Shown here: positions 34,132-43,112 of the stretch, piece after piece
Numbering within the stretch: the first letter of the stretch is position 1
How the letters are laid out: each line of letters opens with the position of its first letter
Assembly (NCBI RefSeq): GCF_000243135.2
Contig: NC_019903.1
Location: 3,014,001 to 3,078,000 of the forward strand
Direction: 5' to 3'
DNA length: 64,000 nucleotides
DNA from: Desulfitobacterium dichloroeliminans LMG P-21439
GTDB taxonomy: Bacteria > Bacillota > Desulfitobacteriia > Desulfitobacteriales > Desulfitobacteriaceae
Notes under the pieces: model-generated
Told to the model about the DNA's origin: nothing
The model's input: the letters and a program-made list of their open reading frames with translations, nothing else
Databases searched by the model: none
Translations under genes and position numbers: made by a program

Positions 34132-35118
34132 CTAGATCCCTCCTTTCGTAATCCAAAGTGTCAATAGAGCCAAGATGGCCGCAGCTAAACCAACCGCCAA
34201 AAAATTAGGAATCCGGAATAGGCGCACCTTGACATGGATACTTTCGATCGTGGCAAAAAGAGCTCCCAGTAGAGTCACCATTCCTAACTGCAAGACACTT
34301 TGAGTCATGAGAGTCCCGAACTGAATTCCGCCACCTTGGGTATAAAGTAGATTCATATTCACGGGCACAATCAATAAGGCGAGAAGTTGAAGGAGAATCA
34401 GCTGCTTGAGTTGTTCCGCCCAATGCAAAAAGCCCAACGAACGTCCCGAATAATCGAGAAGCATTCCTTCATGAATCATGGTCAACTCCAGATGAGTATC
34501 GGGGTTATCCACCGGGATCCTTCCCATCTCAGCAATAGAAATCAGCACAAGAGCAAGCAAGGCCAGTATCCGTGGCGTCTCGAATATGGATATGCTTTGG
34601 AGTTCAGCTATCATTCCTGTAAGAGAGGTGGTCCCCGTTATCAGGGCCAGTACAACCAAACTTAAAATGAAGGCCGGCTCAACGAGAGCCGCTACAAACA
34701 CTTCCCTGCTACTACCCATGCCTCCGAAAGTCCCCCCTGCGTCCAAACCCGCGAGCGCAAGGAAAAACCGAGCCAGTGCAAAGCTGGCTACCAGCCAGAA
34801 CAAAGACCCCATCCCCTGAATTGGTGCACTTCCCCAGGGACCGGGAATGACCAGACTAGCCAGTAGTGTGCTACCCAAAGCAATAGAAGGGGTAATCAAT
34901 AAGATCCATGAGGAATGCTCAGAAATAACCTCTTCCTTACCCATATACTTACGCAGATCACGATAAGGTTGTAAAAGGGAAGGCCCTTTACGCATCTGCC
35001 AAAAAGCCTTTACCTTTTTTATCCACCCTTGAAGTAATGGCGCGGCTAGTAAAAAGAGTAATAAATGAAAGCAGGAAAAGACGATTATCTTCCAATCCAG
35101 TTGCCAAACCATAGACAT
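34132..35118 (-). CDS. hyfC: Hydrogenase membrane subunit HyfC (NuoH-like)
   Basis: 328 aa, about eight helices, HycD/HyfC/NuoH family. Conserved loop RKGPSLLQPYRDLRKYMGKEEV at the N-terminal side and IAEMGRIPVDNPDTHLELTMIHEGMLLDYSG, the acidic loop that couples the peripheral arm to ion movement. ATG behind GGGAGG, 14 bp after hyfB. Confidence 0.92.
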   Translation of the reverse strand: MSMVWQLDWKIIVFSCFHLLLFLLAAPLLQGWIKKVKAFWQMRKGPSLLQPYRDLRKYMGKEEVISEHSSWILLITPSIALGSTLLASLVIPGPWGSAPIQGMGSLFWLVASFALARFFLALAGLDAGGTFGGMGSSREVFVAALVEPAFILSLVVLALITGTTSLTGMIAELQSISIFETPRILALLALVLISIAEMGRIPVDNPDTHLELTMIHEGMLLDYSGRSLGFLHWAEQLKQLILLQLLALLIVPVNMNLLYTQGGGIQFGTLMTQSVLQLGMVTLLGALFATIESIHVKVRLFRIPNFLAVGLAAAILALLTLWITKGGI

Positions 35119-35131
35119 CTCTTTTTCCTCC

Positions 35132-37042
35132 CTACATTGTCCAAATTAAGACGACAACCAAAGTTACGAGAGTATAAGCCAGATAGATATGGATACTCCC
35201 CGTTTGTAAGATGCGAATTCGATCTGCACACCACAAAAGCAGCTTCATGGTCGGCCGATAAATAACATCCTCCACCATCTCACGAATACGACTATGATAT
35301 TGCAAAGACCGCAATATATAACGATTTCCTCCATACTCCTTATCAATCTTGGGGTGGAAGGCTAGAATCCTTTTAAATACGATCCGCAAAGGCATGGTAA
35401 TACCTAAGCTAGTGTATTGCATACGAGAAGTCAGGGGAACGCCACAATTCCAAGTCCCTGAAGTTCTTCTCTGTTTTCCTTTAGATAAAAGAAACAGTGT
35501 TCCAGTAAATAGCAGCATCAGCAGCGCATAAGGGGTAATCAGATGATATAAGTCAGCAAAGATGGGCAGGGCCACCGAGTTCGTGGTAGGTAGGGCAGGC
35601 AAACTCAAGACCCCAATAGGTGCGTTAAAAATTGCCAAGAGACCTTGGGGCCAAAGGACGGGAAGAAAAGTCAGACACAGGGCAATTCCCATAGCTGTGG
35701 TCTGTGGCCAGGCTAGCTCTTGGGCAACTTCTGCTTGGGGAGAACGAGCTTGCCCGAGAAAAGCCCCGGCAAACCACTTTACCATAGTTGCCAAAGCTAG
35801 GGCCGAGACAAACGCTATTATAGCAATGATTAAGGGTAGCACAAGCTTAAGCATCCCCCCACCGACTTGCACGGAAGTCTTCCACAAAGAGTGGAATAAC
35901 AACCATTCTCCCCAAAACCCACCCAAAGGCGGCAACGCCGAAAGCCCCATGGCTCCTCCAAGAGCCCACAAGCCAGTTCTAGGCATTTTTTTGAGCAGGC
36001 CACCCAGTTGATCCAAGCGCCGTGTATGGGTTGCTTGAATGATATTCCCGGCTGCCATAAAGAGTGTCGATTTAAAGAGCAGATGATGGAGTCCATGCCA
36101 GAAAAAAGCAGCCAGCGCGAGGACGACAATCTCGGAGTAACCCAAAGTCTGGGCAATCATAGCCGTCCCCAAAGCCGTGACCAGAATCCCAATATTCTCA
36201 ACCGTAGAATAGGCTAGCAAACGTTTGACGTCCTGTGCAATCGAGGCGTAGAGTATGCCGACGAAGGCTGAAAGCACCCCCAGAACAAGCAGAACAACTC
36301 CCCACCATATCTCCATAGGGGTGAGGGTTAACCAGACCAGTCTCATCATCATATAAAGAGCAATTTTCACCATCACTCCCGACATCAGCGCCGAGACAGG
36401 AGAAGGTGCCACTGGATGAGCATAGGGAAGCCAAATATGAAAAGGCACGAGCCCTGCCTTAGTCCCAAAGCCTATAAGCAAGAAAACAAATAGGAAGCTC
36501 CTCTCTCCTTGGCTTAAAACAGGAGCGTAAGCAGCCCAATCTGTATAAGCAAAGCTTCCTGTCTTGCTATATAAATAAAGAATCGCAGCTGTCAAAAAAA
36601 CCGTACCCACATGGGTCATCACGAAATAAATAAAAGCTGCTGTGCGATTTGATGCTTCCTCATGTTCAAAGATTACAAGAAAAAAGGAGAAAAGGGACAT
36701 GAGCTCCCAGAGAAAAAGAAAATAGAAACCCTGGTCGACTATCAAGACACCCGTCATGCTACCGAGAAATCCCAGCCAGGCCAGAGAAAAAGAGACTAAC
36801 GATTTCTTCCCCTCATATTCTTTCATATAGCTCATCCCATAGAGTGAAGCAATTCCTTGCCCGAGAAAAAGCAAAAATAGAAAGAAGGCCGTTAACCCAT
36901 CAAAAGTAAGTCCGGCTATCTGCCACTGGCCTTCATCTCCCCCCGGGAAATTCCAACCAAGGAAAACTATCCCAATGATTGCCGCTACCATTGTTAATCC
37001 CATCGTCCCGACCCGAAGCCCTCGCTCCATTCCCATGATCAT
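35132..37042 (-). CDS. hyfB: Hydrogenase membrane subunit HyfB (NuoL-like)
   Basis: About 636 aa, some 16 helices. Antiporter core with GFGTKAGLVPFHIWLPYAHPVAPSPVSALMSG and QDVKRLLAYSTVENIGI, plus a long C-terminal extension. First recognised gene of the hyf operon. I take the ATG at 37042 because GGAGGAG lies 5 nt upstream; an open frame reaches 37063. No ferredoxin-like HyfA or HyfH gene accompanies it. Confidence 0.9.
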   Translation of the reverse strand: MIMGMERGLRVGTMGLTMVAAIIGIVFLGWNFPGGDEGQWQIAGLTFDGLTAFFLFLLFLGQGIASLYGMSYMKEYEGKKSLVSFSLAWLGFLGSMTGVLIVDQGFYFLFLWELMSLFSFFLVIFEHEEASNRTAAFIYFVMTHVGTVFLTAAILYLYSKTGSFAYTDWAAYAPVLSQGERSFLFVFLLIGFGTKAGLVPFHIWLPYAHPVAPSPVSALMSGVMVKIALYMMMRLVWLTLTPMEIWWGVVLLVLGVLSAFVGILYASIAQDVKRLLAYSTVENIGILVTALGTAMIAQTLGYSEIVVLALAAFFWHGLHHLLFKSTLFMAAGNIIQATHTRRLDQLGGLLKKMPRTGLWALGGAMGLSALPPLGGFWGEWLLFHSLWKTSVQVGGGMLKLVLPLIIAIIAFVSALALATMVKWFAGAFLGQARSPQAEVAQELAWPQTTAMGIALCLTFLPVLWPQGLLAIFNAPIGVLSLPALPTTNSVALPIFADLYHLITPYALLMLLFTGTLFLLSKGKQRRTSGTWNCGVPLTSRMQYTSLGITMPLRIVFKRILAFHPKIDKEYGGNRYILRSLQYHSRIREMVEDVIYRPTMKLLLWCADRIRILQTGSIHIYLAYTLVTLVVVLIWTM

Positions 37043-37123
37043 TTTCTCTCCTCCATCATACAATGCTTGTACTATAACACACGCAACTTCCGCTGCTATT
37101 TAAGTTGTCTGTTGTCTATTGTT

Positions 37124-37255
37124 CTATAACACGCACTTCCTAATCTTACTCCTCTTTCGCATCCATACACAAGTTGCATGATTATGCATTTCTTCATCTA
37201 AACTGGCAAATTTGTTCACCAATCGCAATTGCTCATCAAATACTTGGGAATACCT
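37124..37255 (-). CDS. Possible small hypothetical protein before hyfB
   Basis: The frame spans 37124-37387, but its upstream part runs through a strong terminator (37322-37357), so only a shorter product is plausible: the ATG at about 37255 gives about 43 aa (MRYSQVFDEQLRLVNKF...) with an AGGA 3 nt upstream. No recognised domain; a helical segment with His/Cys (HNHATCVW) is seen. It could be a leader peptide of the hyf transcript or chance. Confidence 0.25.
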   Translation of the reverse strand, partial: RYSQVFDEQLRLVNKFASLDEEMHNHATCVWMRKRSKIRKCVL

Positions 37256-37321
37256 CATATCCTGACTTCTTTCACCCATGCTTGAACTTAAATCATCCCA
37301 GCAACGGCATTGTTCACTAGT

Positions 37322-37357
37322 AAAAAGATGTATCGACATCATCGTCGATACATCTTT
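37322..37357 (-). terminator. Terminator of the GDSL esterase gene
   Basis: Perfect 14-bp arms (37324-37337 with 37344-37357), loop ATCATC read on plus, and TTTTTA on the minus strand. Lies 40 bp past the stop of the esterase gene and separates it from the hyf operon. Confidence 0.88.
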
Positions 37358-37396
37358 GTGTTTCATGCATTTTTTATTTTTGCTCATTAACAGCTC

Positions 37397-38023
37397 TTAA
37401 TACCGCAGAAAACATTCTGCCATGACTTGATGCCCTAGCATACTCGGATGGAGCTGGTCAGATCCCAGCATTAACTGCTCTTTTCCTTTAAATGCTTTAG
37501 CTATTGGAACCACAATTCCCCTATAGGCACTCGCCATTTGCTTCACACCATGATTAGCTTCTTTAACCAAGGTTCTTGCTAAAGCGTTCGTTTGTCGGTC
37601 CCCATCAGGTAGGGGATTGTAGATGCTCGCTAGTTTAAGAATTGCCGTAGGGTTAGCACTACGGATCCTCTCCCCCAGGGCCATAAGATTATGGTGAAAT
37701 TCTCCAAAGGTCAAATTTATATTTGCCCTCTGACCTGCTACTAACCCCTTGCCAATGGCTAACAGGTCATTGGAACCAATGGTTATAGTGATAAACTGTG
37801 CCTGAGAGATCATTCGATACATCGTGCTTTGCTCGATCATATTCACCAATTGGCCACTTGTCAGACCGTTCACTCCACTATTCTCATACCTCAGCCTCGG
37901 AAAGCTGGACAACAAGCCTGCATAGTAGAGAGTGGCAAACGATCGATTGAAGCCAACTCCATAACCCGTTGTCAGCGAATCACCTAAGGCTAAATATATT
38001 CCATTCGTAATGCTTATCACCAC
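37397..38023 (-). CDS. SGNH/GDSL-family lipase or esterase
   Basis: 208 aa. Block I LALGDSLTTGYG (catalytic Ser), block III TIGSNDLL and block V DQLHPSMLGHQVMA (Asp-His). No signal peptide, so probably cytoplasmic; substrate unknown. The only in-frame starts are two GTG codons (38023, 38020) that abut the GAGGTG ribosome site. Monocistronic between a 38.1-kb gene and the terminator at 37322. Confidence 0.88.
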   Translation of the reverse strand: MVISITNGIYLALGDSLTTGYGVGFNRSFATLYYAGLLSSFPRLRYENSGVNGLTSGQLVNMIEQSTMYRMISQAQFITITIGSNDLLAIGKGLVAGQRANINLTFGEFHHNLMALGERIRSANPTAILKLASIYNPLPDGDRQTNALARTLVKEANHGVKQMASAYRGIVVPIAKAFKGKEQLMLGSDQLHPSMLGHQVMAECFLRY

Positions 38024-38111
38024 CTCGCTGGGCTTCTATGTATATACATTATGCGAACGATGTATAGTTTGATATACCTCTATCTCCTCGGGATGGGAAA
38101 GTGAATGTCGC

Positions 38112-38570
38112 TCACCCTTGAGCTACGTCCACCCAATCCGTCGCCACCAGCTCTTCCAATTCCTCCACAGCCAGTTTGACAGCAGCATCAGGAGCACCCG
38201 CCGCGGGAAACACTTCCTCATATTGTTTTAAGGACTTATCTAAATACACGGGAATCGCTTGCCTTAAACCAAAAGGGCAGACCCCTCCGACTGGATGTCC
38301 TGTCACTTCCAAAACCTGCTCTAAGGCAGGCATTTTGGCTTTACCTTTAAAGGTATCTTTAAACTTTCGATTATCGAGCTTTTTATCTCCTGCCATCATC
38401 ACTATGATAAAATCATCATTGACTTTCAAAAGGAGAGATTTTGCAATCTCACCGGGAGTTACCCCCAAAGATTCTGCCGCCTTAGCTACTGTACTAATAT
38501 CCTCAAATTTAAGGATTGGAAACTCCTTTTCCTTCCTTAGAAAATATTCCTTTACTGCTTCAACTGACAT
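38112..38570 (-). CDS. YbaK/EbsC-type aminoacyl-tRNA deacylase
   Basis: 152 aa. YbaK/ProX-like editing fold: SLLLKVNDDFIIVMMAGDKKLDNRKF, and GHPVGGVCPFGL, the loop typical of trans-editing proteins that hydrolyse mischarged tRNA (e.g. Cys-tRNA-Pro). ATG at 38570 with GGAGG 7 nt upstream; a TTG one codon earlier is less likely. Follows yqeY after a hairpin, same strand. Confidence 0.9.
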   Translation of the reverse strand: MSVEAVKEYFLRKEKEFPILKFEDISTVAKAAESLGVTPGEIAKSLLLKVNDDFIIVMMAGDKKLDNRKFKDTFKGKAKMPALEQVLEVTGHPVGGVCPFGLRQAIPVYLDKSLKQYEEVFPAAGAPDAAVKLAVEELEELVATDWVDVAQG

Positions 38571-38610
38571 CAAATAACCTCCAACTTTAACAAAAAACTT
38601 TCAGATAGTG

Positions 38611-38644
38611 CAAAGACCTGACTGCATAATGCAATCAGGTCTTT
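38611..38644 (-). terminator. yqeY: Hairpin after yqeY
   Basis: AAAGACCTGA...TCAGGTCTTT arms with an inner TGCA/TGCA pair and 3-nt loop, about 5 bp past the yqeY stop (38650). The U-tract is only TTT, so it may be a weak terminator. Confidence 0.6.
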
Positions 38645-38649
38645 CTGAG

Positions 38650-39102
38650 CTAAGATCCTAGAAGTTCACGCACGATCTGGTTTACCAGTTTGCCGTCAGC
38701 GCGTCCTTTTGTCTTCGGAGTAATTTTGCCCATCACTTTGCCGAGATCCTTCGGTCCTTGAGCACCGACTTCGGCAATCGTTTCTTGGGCTAACTGGCGA
38801 ATTTCCCCCTCAGAAAGCTGCTGAGGAAGGTATTCCATGAGTACGGAGATTTCCTCTTCCAGGGCTTTCACTGTATCGGGGCGATTCGCCTTCGAAAACT
38901 CTTCCATCGAATCACGACGCATTTTAACTTCTCTAGCTAAGACTTCGATGACTTGTTCATCGGAAAATTCAATTCTCTTATCTATTTCAGCATTTTTAAT
39001 GGCAGCCCGAGCCATACGGATGACGGAAAGTCTAACCTTCCCCTCCTCTTTGGCCTTCATGGCAACCTTCATATCCTCAACGAGGCGATCTTTAAGGGAC
39101 AA
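38650..39102 (-). CDS. yqeY: YqeY, GatB/YqeY-domain protein
   Basis: 150 aa all-helical protein with the GatB/YqeY tail (DLGKVMGKITPKTKGRADGKLVNQIVRELL), similar to the tRNA-binding end of GatB; role in tRNA amidation or mischarged tRNA handling is inferred. TTG start at 39102 with AAGGAG 10 nt upstream. Directly follows rpsU as in Bacillus. Confidence 0.93.
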   Translation of the reverse strand: MSLKDRLVEDMKVAMKAKEEGKVRLSVIRMARAAIKNAEIDKRIEFSDEQVIEVLAREVKMRRDSMEEFSKANRPDTVKALEEEISVLMEYLPQQLSEGEIRQLAQETIAEVGAQGPKDLGKVMGKITPKTKGRADGKLVNQIVRELLGS

Positions 39103-39116
39103 TTCAGTGCAACTCC

Positions 39117-39293
39117 TTACTTGAACTTACGTTTCCGTGCAGCTTCAGACTTTTTCTTCCGCTTTACACTAGGCTTTTCATAGGCCTCATGCTTACGAGC
39201 CTCTGATAATACGCCTGAACGCTGACAAGTGCGCTTGAACCGGCGGAGTGCGCTATCTAGGGATTCGTTTTTACCGACTTTAATTTCGCTCAT
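39117..39293 (-). CDS. rpsU: 30S ribosomal protein S21
   Basis: 58 aa, very basic: [40 protein letters not shown] and the C-terminal [15 protein letters not shown]. This matches bS21 of Firmicutes in length and sequence. S21 binds near the mRNA exit of the 30S subunit. ATG at 39293 preceded by GGAGGGA; 14 bp upstream of yqeY, forming the usual rpsU-yqeY pair. Confidence 0.97.
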   Translation of the reverse strand: MSEIKVGKNESLDSALRRFKRTCQRSGVLSEARKHEAYEKPSVKRKKKSEAARKRKFK

Positions 39294-39439
39294 TATCTTA
39301 TCCCTCCCTCCACTGGATCATGTACAGATATACTAGATTATTATAATGGATGTGATGGAGTGAGTCAAGTTCTTGTGGGTCACCCTTTGGCACTTATTGG
39401 TCAATTATAAAGATTTTATTTCGTTCTTCGGCATTTCTA

Positions 39440-39784
39440 CTAACAAATGTGAATACCTAACCGTTTTCCGCCAATCAGATGGAAATGTAAATGCTTCACC
39501 ACTTGGCCGCCATCATCACCACAATTGTTAACCAAGCGATAACCCGAATCAGCTATTCCTAGTTCTTTGGCTAATCGTGTGGCCACGATTATCAGGTGCC
39601 CAACTAGAGCTTCATCCTCCGGGCTAAGATCATTTAAGCTTTCACTATGTTTCTTAGGAATGATCAACACATGTACCGGCGCTACAGGATTAATATCCTT
39701 AAAGGCCAGGACGACTTCATCTTCATAGACCACCTCACTGGGGATTTCCTTATTAATAATTTTGCAAAAGATGCAATCTGACAT
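39440..39784 (-). CDS. HIT-family nucleotide-binding hydrolase
   Basis: 114 aa HinT-like protein. SDCIFCKIINKEIPSEVVYEDE at the start (CxxC), HVLIIPKKH, and the histidine triad HLHFHLIGGKRLG near the end. Such proteins hydrolyse aminoacyl- or lysyl-adenylates and phosphoramidates. ATG behind AGGAGGG. Between mtaB and rpsU. Confidence 0.95.
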   Translation of the reverse strand: MSDCIFCKIINKEIPSEVVYEDEVVLAFKDINPVAPVHVLIIPKKHSESLNDLSPEDEALVGHLIIVATRLAKELGIADSGYRLVNNCGDDGGQVVKHLHFHLIGGKRLGIHIC

Positions 39785-39829
39785 AAAAACCCTCCTGTAT
39801 GTTTATATGCAATGTGCGTTGCCCTTGTG

Positions 39830-41194
39830 CTAGGGCAATCGTAGGTAGCTTTCTTCAAGCACACATTCAACTAATTCGCCACTTTCCCAGGGTTTCCCTT
39901 CTCGGGGTGGCAAATGTACTTGAAGGTAATTCCGCGTATGACCTGTGGCTATTCCCTCGGAATTAACCCATTCAACAAGTACTTCAATCGCTTGCCCTAA
40001 AAATTGGTTAACATACTCTTCGTGACTTTCCTTTGCCACCTTCATAAGGTCCTTAACGCGCTGCTCCTTGATTTTATTGGAGAGCTGATCAGGATATTTA
40101 GCAGCAGGGGTTCCTTTCCGCTTGGAATAAGGAAAGACATGGACCCCGGAAAAGCCACAAGAACGAACAGTTTCTAATGATTCTTGAAAGTTCTCCTCCG
40201 TCTCGCCGGGGAAACCGACGATCACGTCGGTCGTTATTGCAATGCCCGGCAAAAGACCCTGTAAGCGGTGAATCAGCTCTTTGAACTCACTTACTGTGTA
40301 TGGCCTTTTCATACGAGTCAAAATAGCATCGCTACCACATTGGAGAGGAATATGGAGATGAGGGCAAACCGTTGGGGTAGTGATGATGATCTCGATTAAC
40401 TCTGGTGTAAATTCCATCGGCTCAATAGAGCTTAGGCGCAAACGATGTAAGCCCTTGACCTGAGCAATCTCTTTTACTAATCGGGCAAGATTCCAATCTT
40501 CACCAAGATCTTCTCCATAGGATCCAGTATGGATTCCAGTTAATACTATTTCTTTGTAACCGGCAGCAACGAGCTTCTCCGCTTCAGAGAGTGCATTTTC
40601 AGGAATACGGCTTCTTACAGGCCCACGAGCATAGGGAATGATGCAATAGGTACAAAACTTATTACACCCTTCTTGAATTTTTAGGGTTGCCCGTGTTCTG
40701 CTCTCTTCTTCGATTAAGGGTAATTCCTCAAATTCCTTAGCATCCCAGATGGTGTGTACACTGCTCTTAGGCTGCTGTTCCCGCCGCACTTGGTCAATCC
40801 ACTCTAAGATTTTTCCTCGATCCTGAGTCCCTAGAACCAGATCCACACCCTCAATATCGAGAATCTCACCCGGTGCTGTCTGAGCATAACAACCCATGAC
40901 GACCACAAAGGCATCCGGGTGTGCCTTGACCATACGCCGGATGGTTTGACGCGACTTAGCATCGCCCGTATTGGTTACCGTACAGGTGTTGACGACGACT
41001 ACATCAGCCTTCTCAGTGGTCGACACTACCTTATAGCCATTATTTCGAAAGAGCTGCCCTAGGGCTTCACTCTCAGTCTGATTGACTTTACACCCAAGGG
41101 TGACGAAACAAACCCCGGGGGTCCGTGGATCTAAGTTGTCGCCGCAGCATTCGGATATGGACGACGGATTAGCTTCCTGTAGAATATCTGACAT
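39830..41194 (-). CDS. mtaB: tRNA t6A37 methylthiotransferase MtaB
   Basis: 454 aa radical-SAM methylthiotransferase making ms2t6A37. N-terminal UPF0004 domain with Cys ligands (FVTLGCKVN, VVVNTCTVT, GCYAQ), radical SAM motif CNKFCTYCIIP, and a C-terminal TRAM domain (RNYLQVHLPP). The CTVTNTGDAKSRQTIRR context fits MtaB/YqeV rather than MiaB. Its place between rsmE and rpsU agrees with Bacillus yqeV. Confidence 0.95.
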   Translation of the reverse strand: MSDILQEANPSSISECCGDNLDPRTPGVCFVTLGCKVNQTESEALGQLFRNNGYKVVSTTEKADVVVVNTCTVTNTGDAKSRQTIRRMVKAHPDAFVVVMGCYAQTAPGEILDIEGVDLVLGTQDRGKILEWIDQVRREQQPKSSVHTIWDAKEFEELPLIEEESRTRATLKIQEGCNKFCTYCIIPYARGPVRSRIPENALSEAEKLVAAGYKEIVLTGIHTGSYGEDLGEDWNLARLVKEIAQVKGLHRLRLSSIEPMEFTPELIEIIITTPTVCPHLHIPLQCGSDAILTRMKRPYTVSEFKELIHRLQGLLPGIAITTDVIVGFPGETEENFQESLETVRSCGFSGVHVFPYSKRKGTPAAKYPDQLSNKIKEQRVKDLMKVAKESHEEYVNQFLGQAIEVLVEWVNSEGIATGHTRNYLQVHLPPREGKPWESGELVECVLEESYLRLP

Positions 41195-41310
41195 TGGGGC
41201 ACCCCCGTTTCGGAATTAATTAATTGATCGATGTAGAAATATTGACGTTTCTCCAGCAAATCCTCAGAAGCTACCCAAGGATTTTGATTTACAGCACAAG
41301 CCGAGGCTCA

Positions 41311-42048
41311 TTATCCCAAGTCTCCGTAGTAGCCCAACACCAGGGTAAGCGTCGCAATAGCCGCCGTTTCCGCTCGCAGAATGCGGGGTCCTAGAGAAAC
41401 ACTTTGAGCCTGTAGGGTGTTTTGGGCCAAGAGAACTTCAGATTCCTCGAAGCCTCCTTCAGGTCCAATTAAGATGGCTATCGGTTCTTGAGGATTGAAC
41501 TCCTTAAGCACCGAACGGAGCGTCATAGACTTCTCATTCTCATAGGGTATGATCCACTGAGTCGTTGGCGGGAGCAAATCCTTTAGCTCTTTCCAGTCAG
41601 CGACCGGATAGACTTTAGACTCCCGAACCCGATGGGATTGCTTTGCCGCTTCTCCGCAGATCTTCTGCCAACGTTCCACACGGTCTTTTGCTTTGTTCCC
41701 CTCTAGTTTCATCACAGCCCGTTTGGTGCGCAGGGGAATTAAGCCAGCCATGCCTAGCTCTGTTCCTTTTTGAATGACCCACTCCATCTTTTCGCCTTTA
41801 GAGAGGCCAGTTACTAAGTAAACTTGTGTCCGCGCTTCAACTTCCGGATAGTCCTGCTCCAGGATACCACAGGTAACACTATGATCCCCAACTGTGTTGA
41901 CGACTGCTTTGTACTCAGCTCCAGAGTTATCAAAGCCAATAATTTCATCACCGGGGGATAGCCGCAAAACTCGGACCAGATGATCGCGTTCCGGGCCCTG
42001 CAGCCAGAACACATTTCGGCCTAGTTCTGATATTTTAAAGCGATGCAT
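41311..42048 (-). CDS. rsmE: 16S rRNA m3U1498 methyltransferase RsmE
   Basis: 245 aa SPOUT methyltransferase. N-terminal PUA-like barrel ([18 protein letters not shown]), knot motifs [13 protein letters not shown] and [13 protein letters not shown] binding AdoMet. Overlaps the end of prmA by 14 bp, so the two are translationally coupled. Modifies U1498 of 16S rRNA. Confidence 0.95.
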   Translation of the reverse strand: MHRFKISELGRNVFWLQGPERDHLVRVLRLSPGDEIIGFDNSGAEYKAVVNTVGDHSVTCGILEQDYPEVEARTQVYLVTGLSKGEKMEWVIQKGTELGMAGLIPLRTKRAVMKLEGNKAKDRVERWQKICGEAAKQSHRVRESKVYPVADWKELKDLLPPTTQWIIPYENEKSMTLRSVLKEFNPQEPIAILIGPEGGFEESEVLLAQNTLQAQSVSLGPRILRAETAAIATLTLVLGYYGDLG

Positions 42049-42976
42049 GACGTTGCCACCTCGCCCGTAAAAGCACCCATCCCGAATCCTCTCTCTTTTC
42101 GATGACTTCTAAACCGTGCTCGCGCATACCTTCTTCCACATCGGGCGAACGATGTTCAATAATCCCCGATGCCAGAAATTCACCATCATCCTTGAGAATT
42201 CGCTTCAAATCCGGCAGTAGCATCAATATGACATCAGCAATAATATTGGCGATGACTAGATCGGCTTGCCCCGTTAATACAGAGCCTAAATCACCCTTTT
42301 GGACCCTGACTTGATCTGCGACCTGATTGAGTTCCACATTTTCTTGGGCTACTTTTACAGCAACTGAATCTAAATCGATGGCCTCTACCTGAGCACCGAG
42401 TTTAGCTGCAGCGATGGCTAAGATTCCCGAACCTGTACCCAGATCGAACACTCGCGTTCTAGGCCGCACGATTTCCTCTAAAGCCTCGAGACATAAAGAT
42501 GTGGTAGCATGAGTTCCGGTGCCAAAGGCCATGCCGGGATCCAGCTCAAGAATTATATCAGTCGGAATCGGGACCACATCTTCCCAAGTGGGCTTAATTA
42601 AAAAGCGTTGACCGATACGGGTCGGCTTAAAATAAGCCTTCCAGGAGGTGGCCCAATCTTCCTCCTGGACTGTCAAGCCTTTCACTTGGAGAACCCAGTC
42701 CGGAAAGCTCCGGAGCAATTCTTTAAGACCTTCATCGAGCTGCCGAAGTTTAGCCTGAAGTTCTTCATCTTCGCAGATATAGCCTTTGACTACAGAAGTT
42801 CCTGTTAAAGCCACTTCTCCGAAATCATGGTAATCCCAAGTCCCTGACTCTACGTAGCTCCTCAAAAGTTCCGGATCTTCTATACTCACCCCAGGACAGC
42901 CGAGCTGATAAAAAAGATCGGCAACAGCTTCCTCACCTGCCGATGAAACAGTTACCCCAATTTCGCGCCAATTCAT
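42035..42976 (-). CDS. prmA: Ribosomal protein L11 methyltransferase PrmA
   Basis: 313 aa. N-terminal L11-recognition domain, then class I AdoMet methyltransferase with [33 protein letters not shown] (motif I) and [13 protein letters not shown]. Follows dnaJ after a 136-bp gap that holds a palindromic repeat; conserved position. Confidence 0.95.
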   Translation of the reverse strand: MNWREIGVTVSSAGEEAVADLFYQLGCPGVSIEDPELLRSYVESGTWDYHDFGEVALTGTSVVKGYICEDEELQAKLRQLDEGLKELLRSFPDWVLQVKGLTVQEEDWATSWKAYFKPTRIGQRFLIKPTWEDVVPIPTDIILELDPGMAFGTGTHATTSLCLEALEEIVRPRTRVFDLGTGSGILAIAAAKLGAQVEAIDLDSVAVKVAQENVELNQVADQVRVQKGDLGSVLTGQADLVIANIIADVILMLLPDLKRILKDDGEFLASGIIEHRSPDVEEGMREHGLEVIEKREDSGWVLLRARWQRHASL

Positions 42977-43072
42977 GAATCAGACCCCTTTTCAGCGTGC
43001 AGTATCCCTTCCTCATCAAAGGGCTAATGCACTACGATTATAACCTTATTACTACCCCGCAAAAATGAATAG

Positions 43073-43105
43073 AGTGAATAACGGGACCTGTCCCCATTAT
43101 TCACT
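43073..43105. repeat. REP-like palindrome between dnaJ and prmA
   Basis: AGTGAATAA ... TTATTCACT (9-bp arms) enclosing GGGAC-CT-GTCCC (5-bp arms), separated by a one-by-two-base bulge. No long U-tract. Core resembles the hairpin at 56355-56385 and the core at 24373-24385. Confidence 0.7.
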
Positions 43106-43112
43106 TTACTCC

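Noticed and set aside
37124-37387. Full 87-aa frame before hyfB
   Set aside because: Its first 22 codons encode the terminator hairpin of the neighbouring gene; only a shorter version is listed with low confidence.
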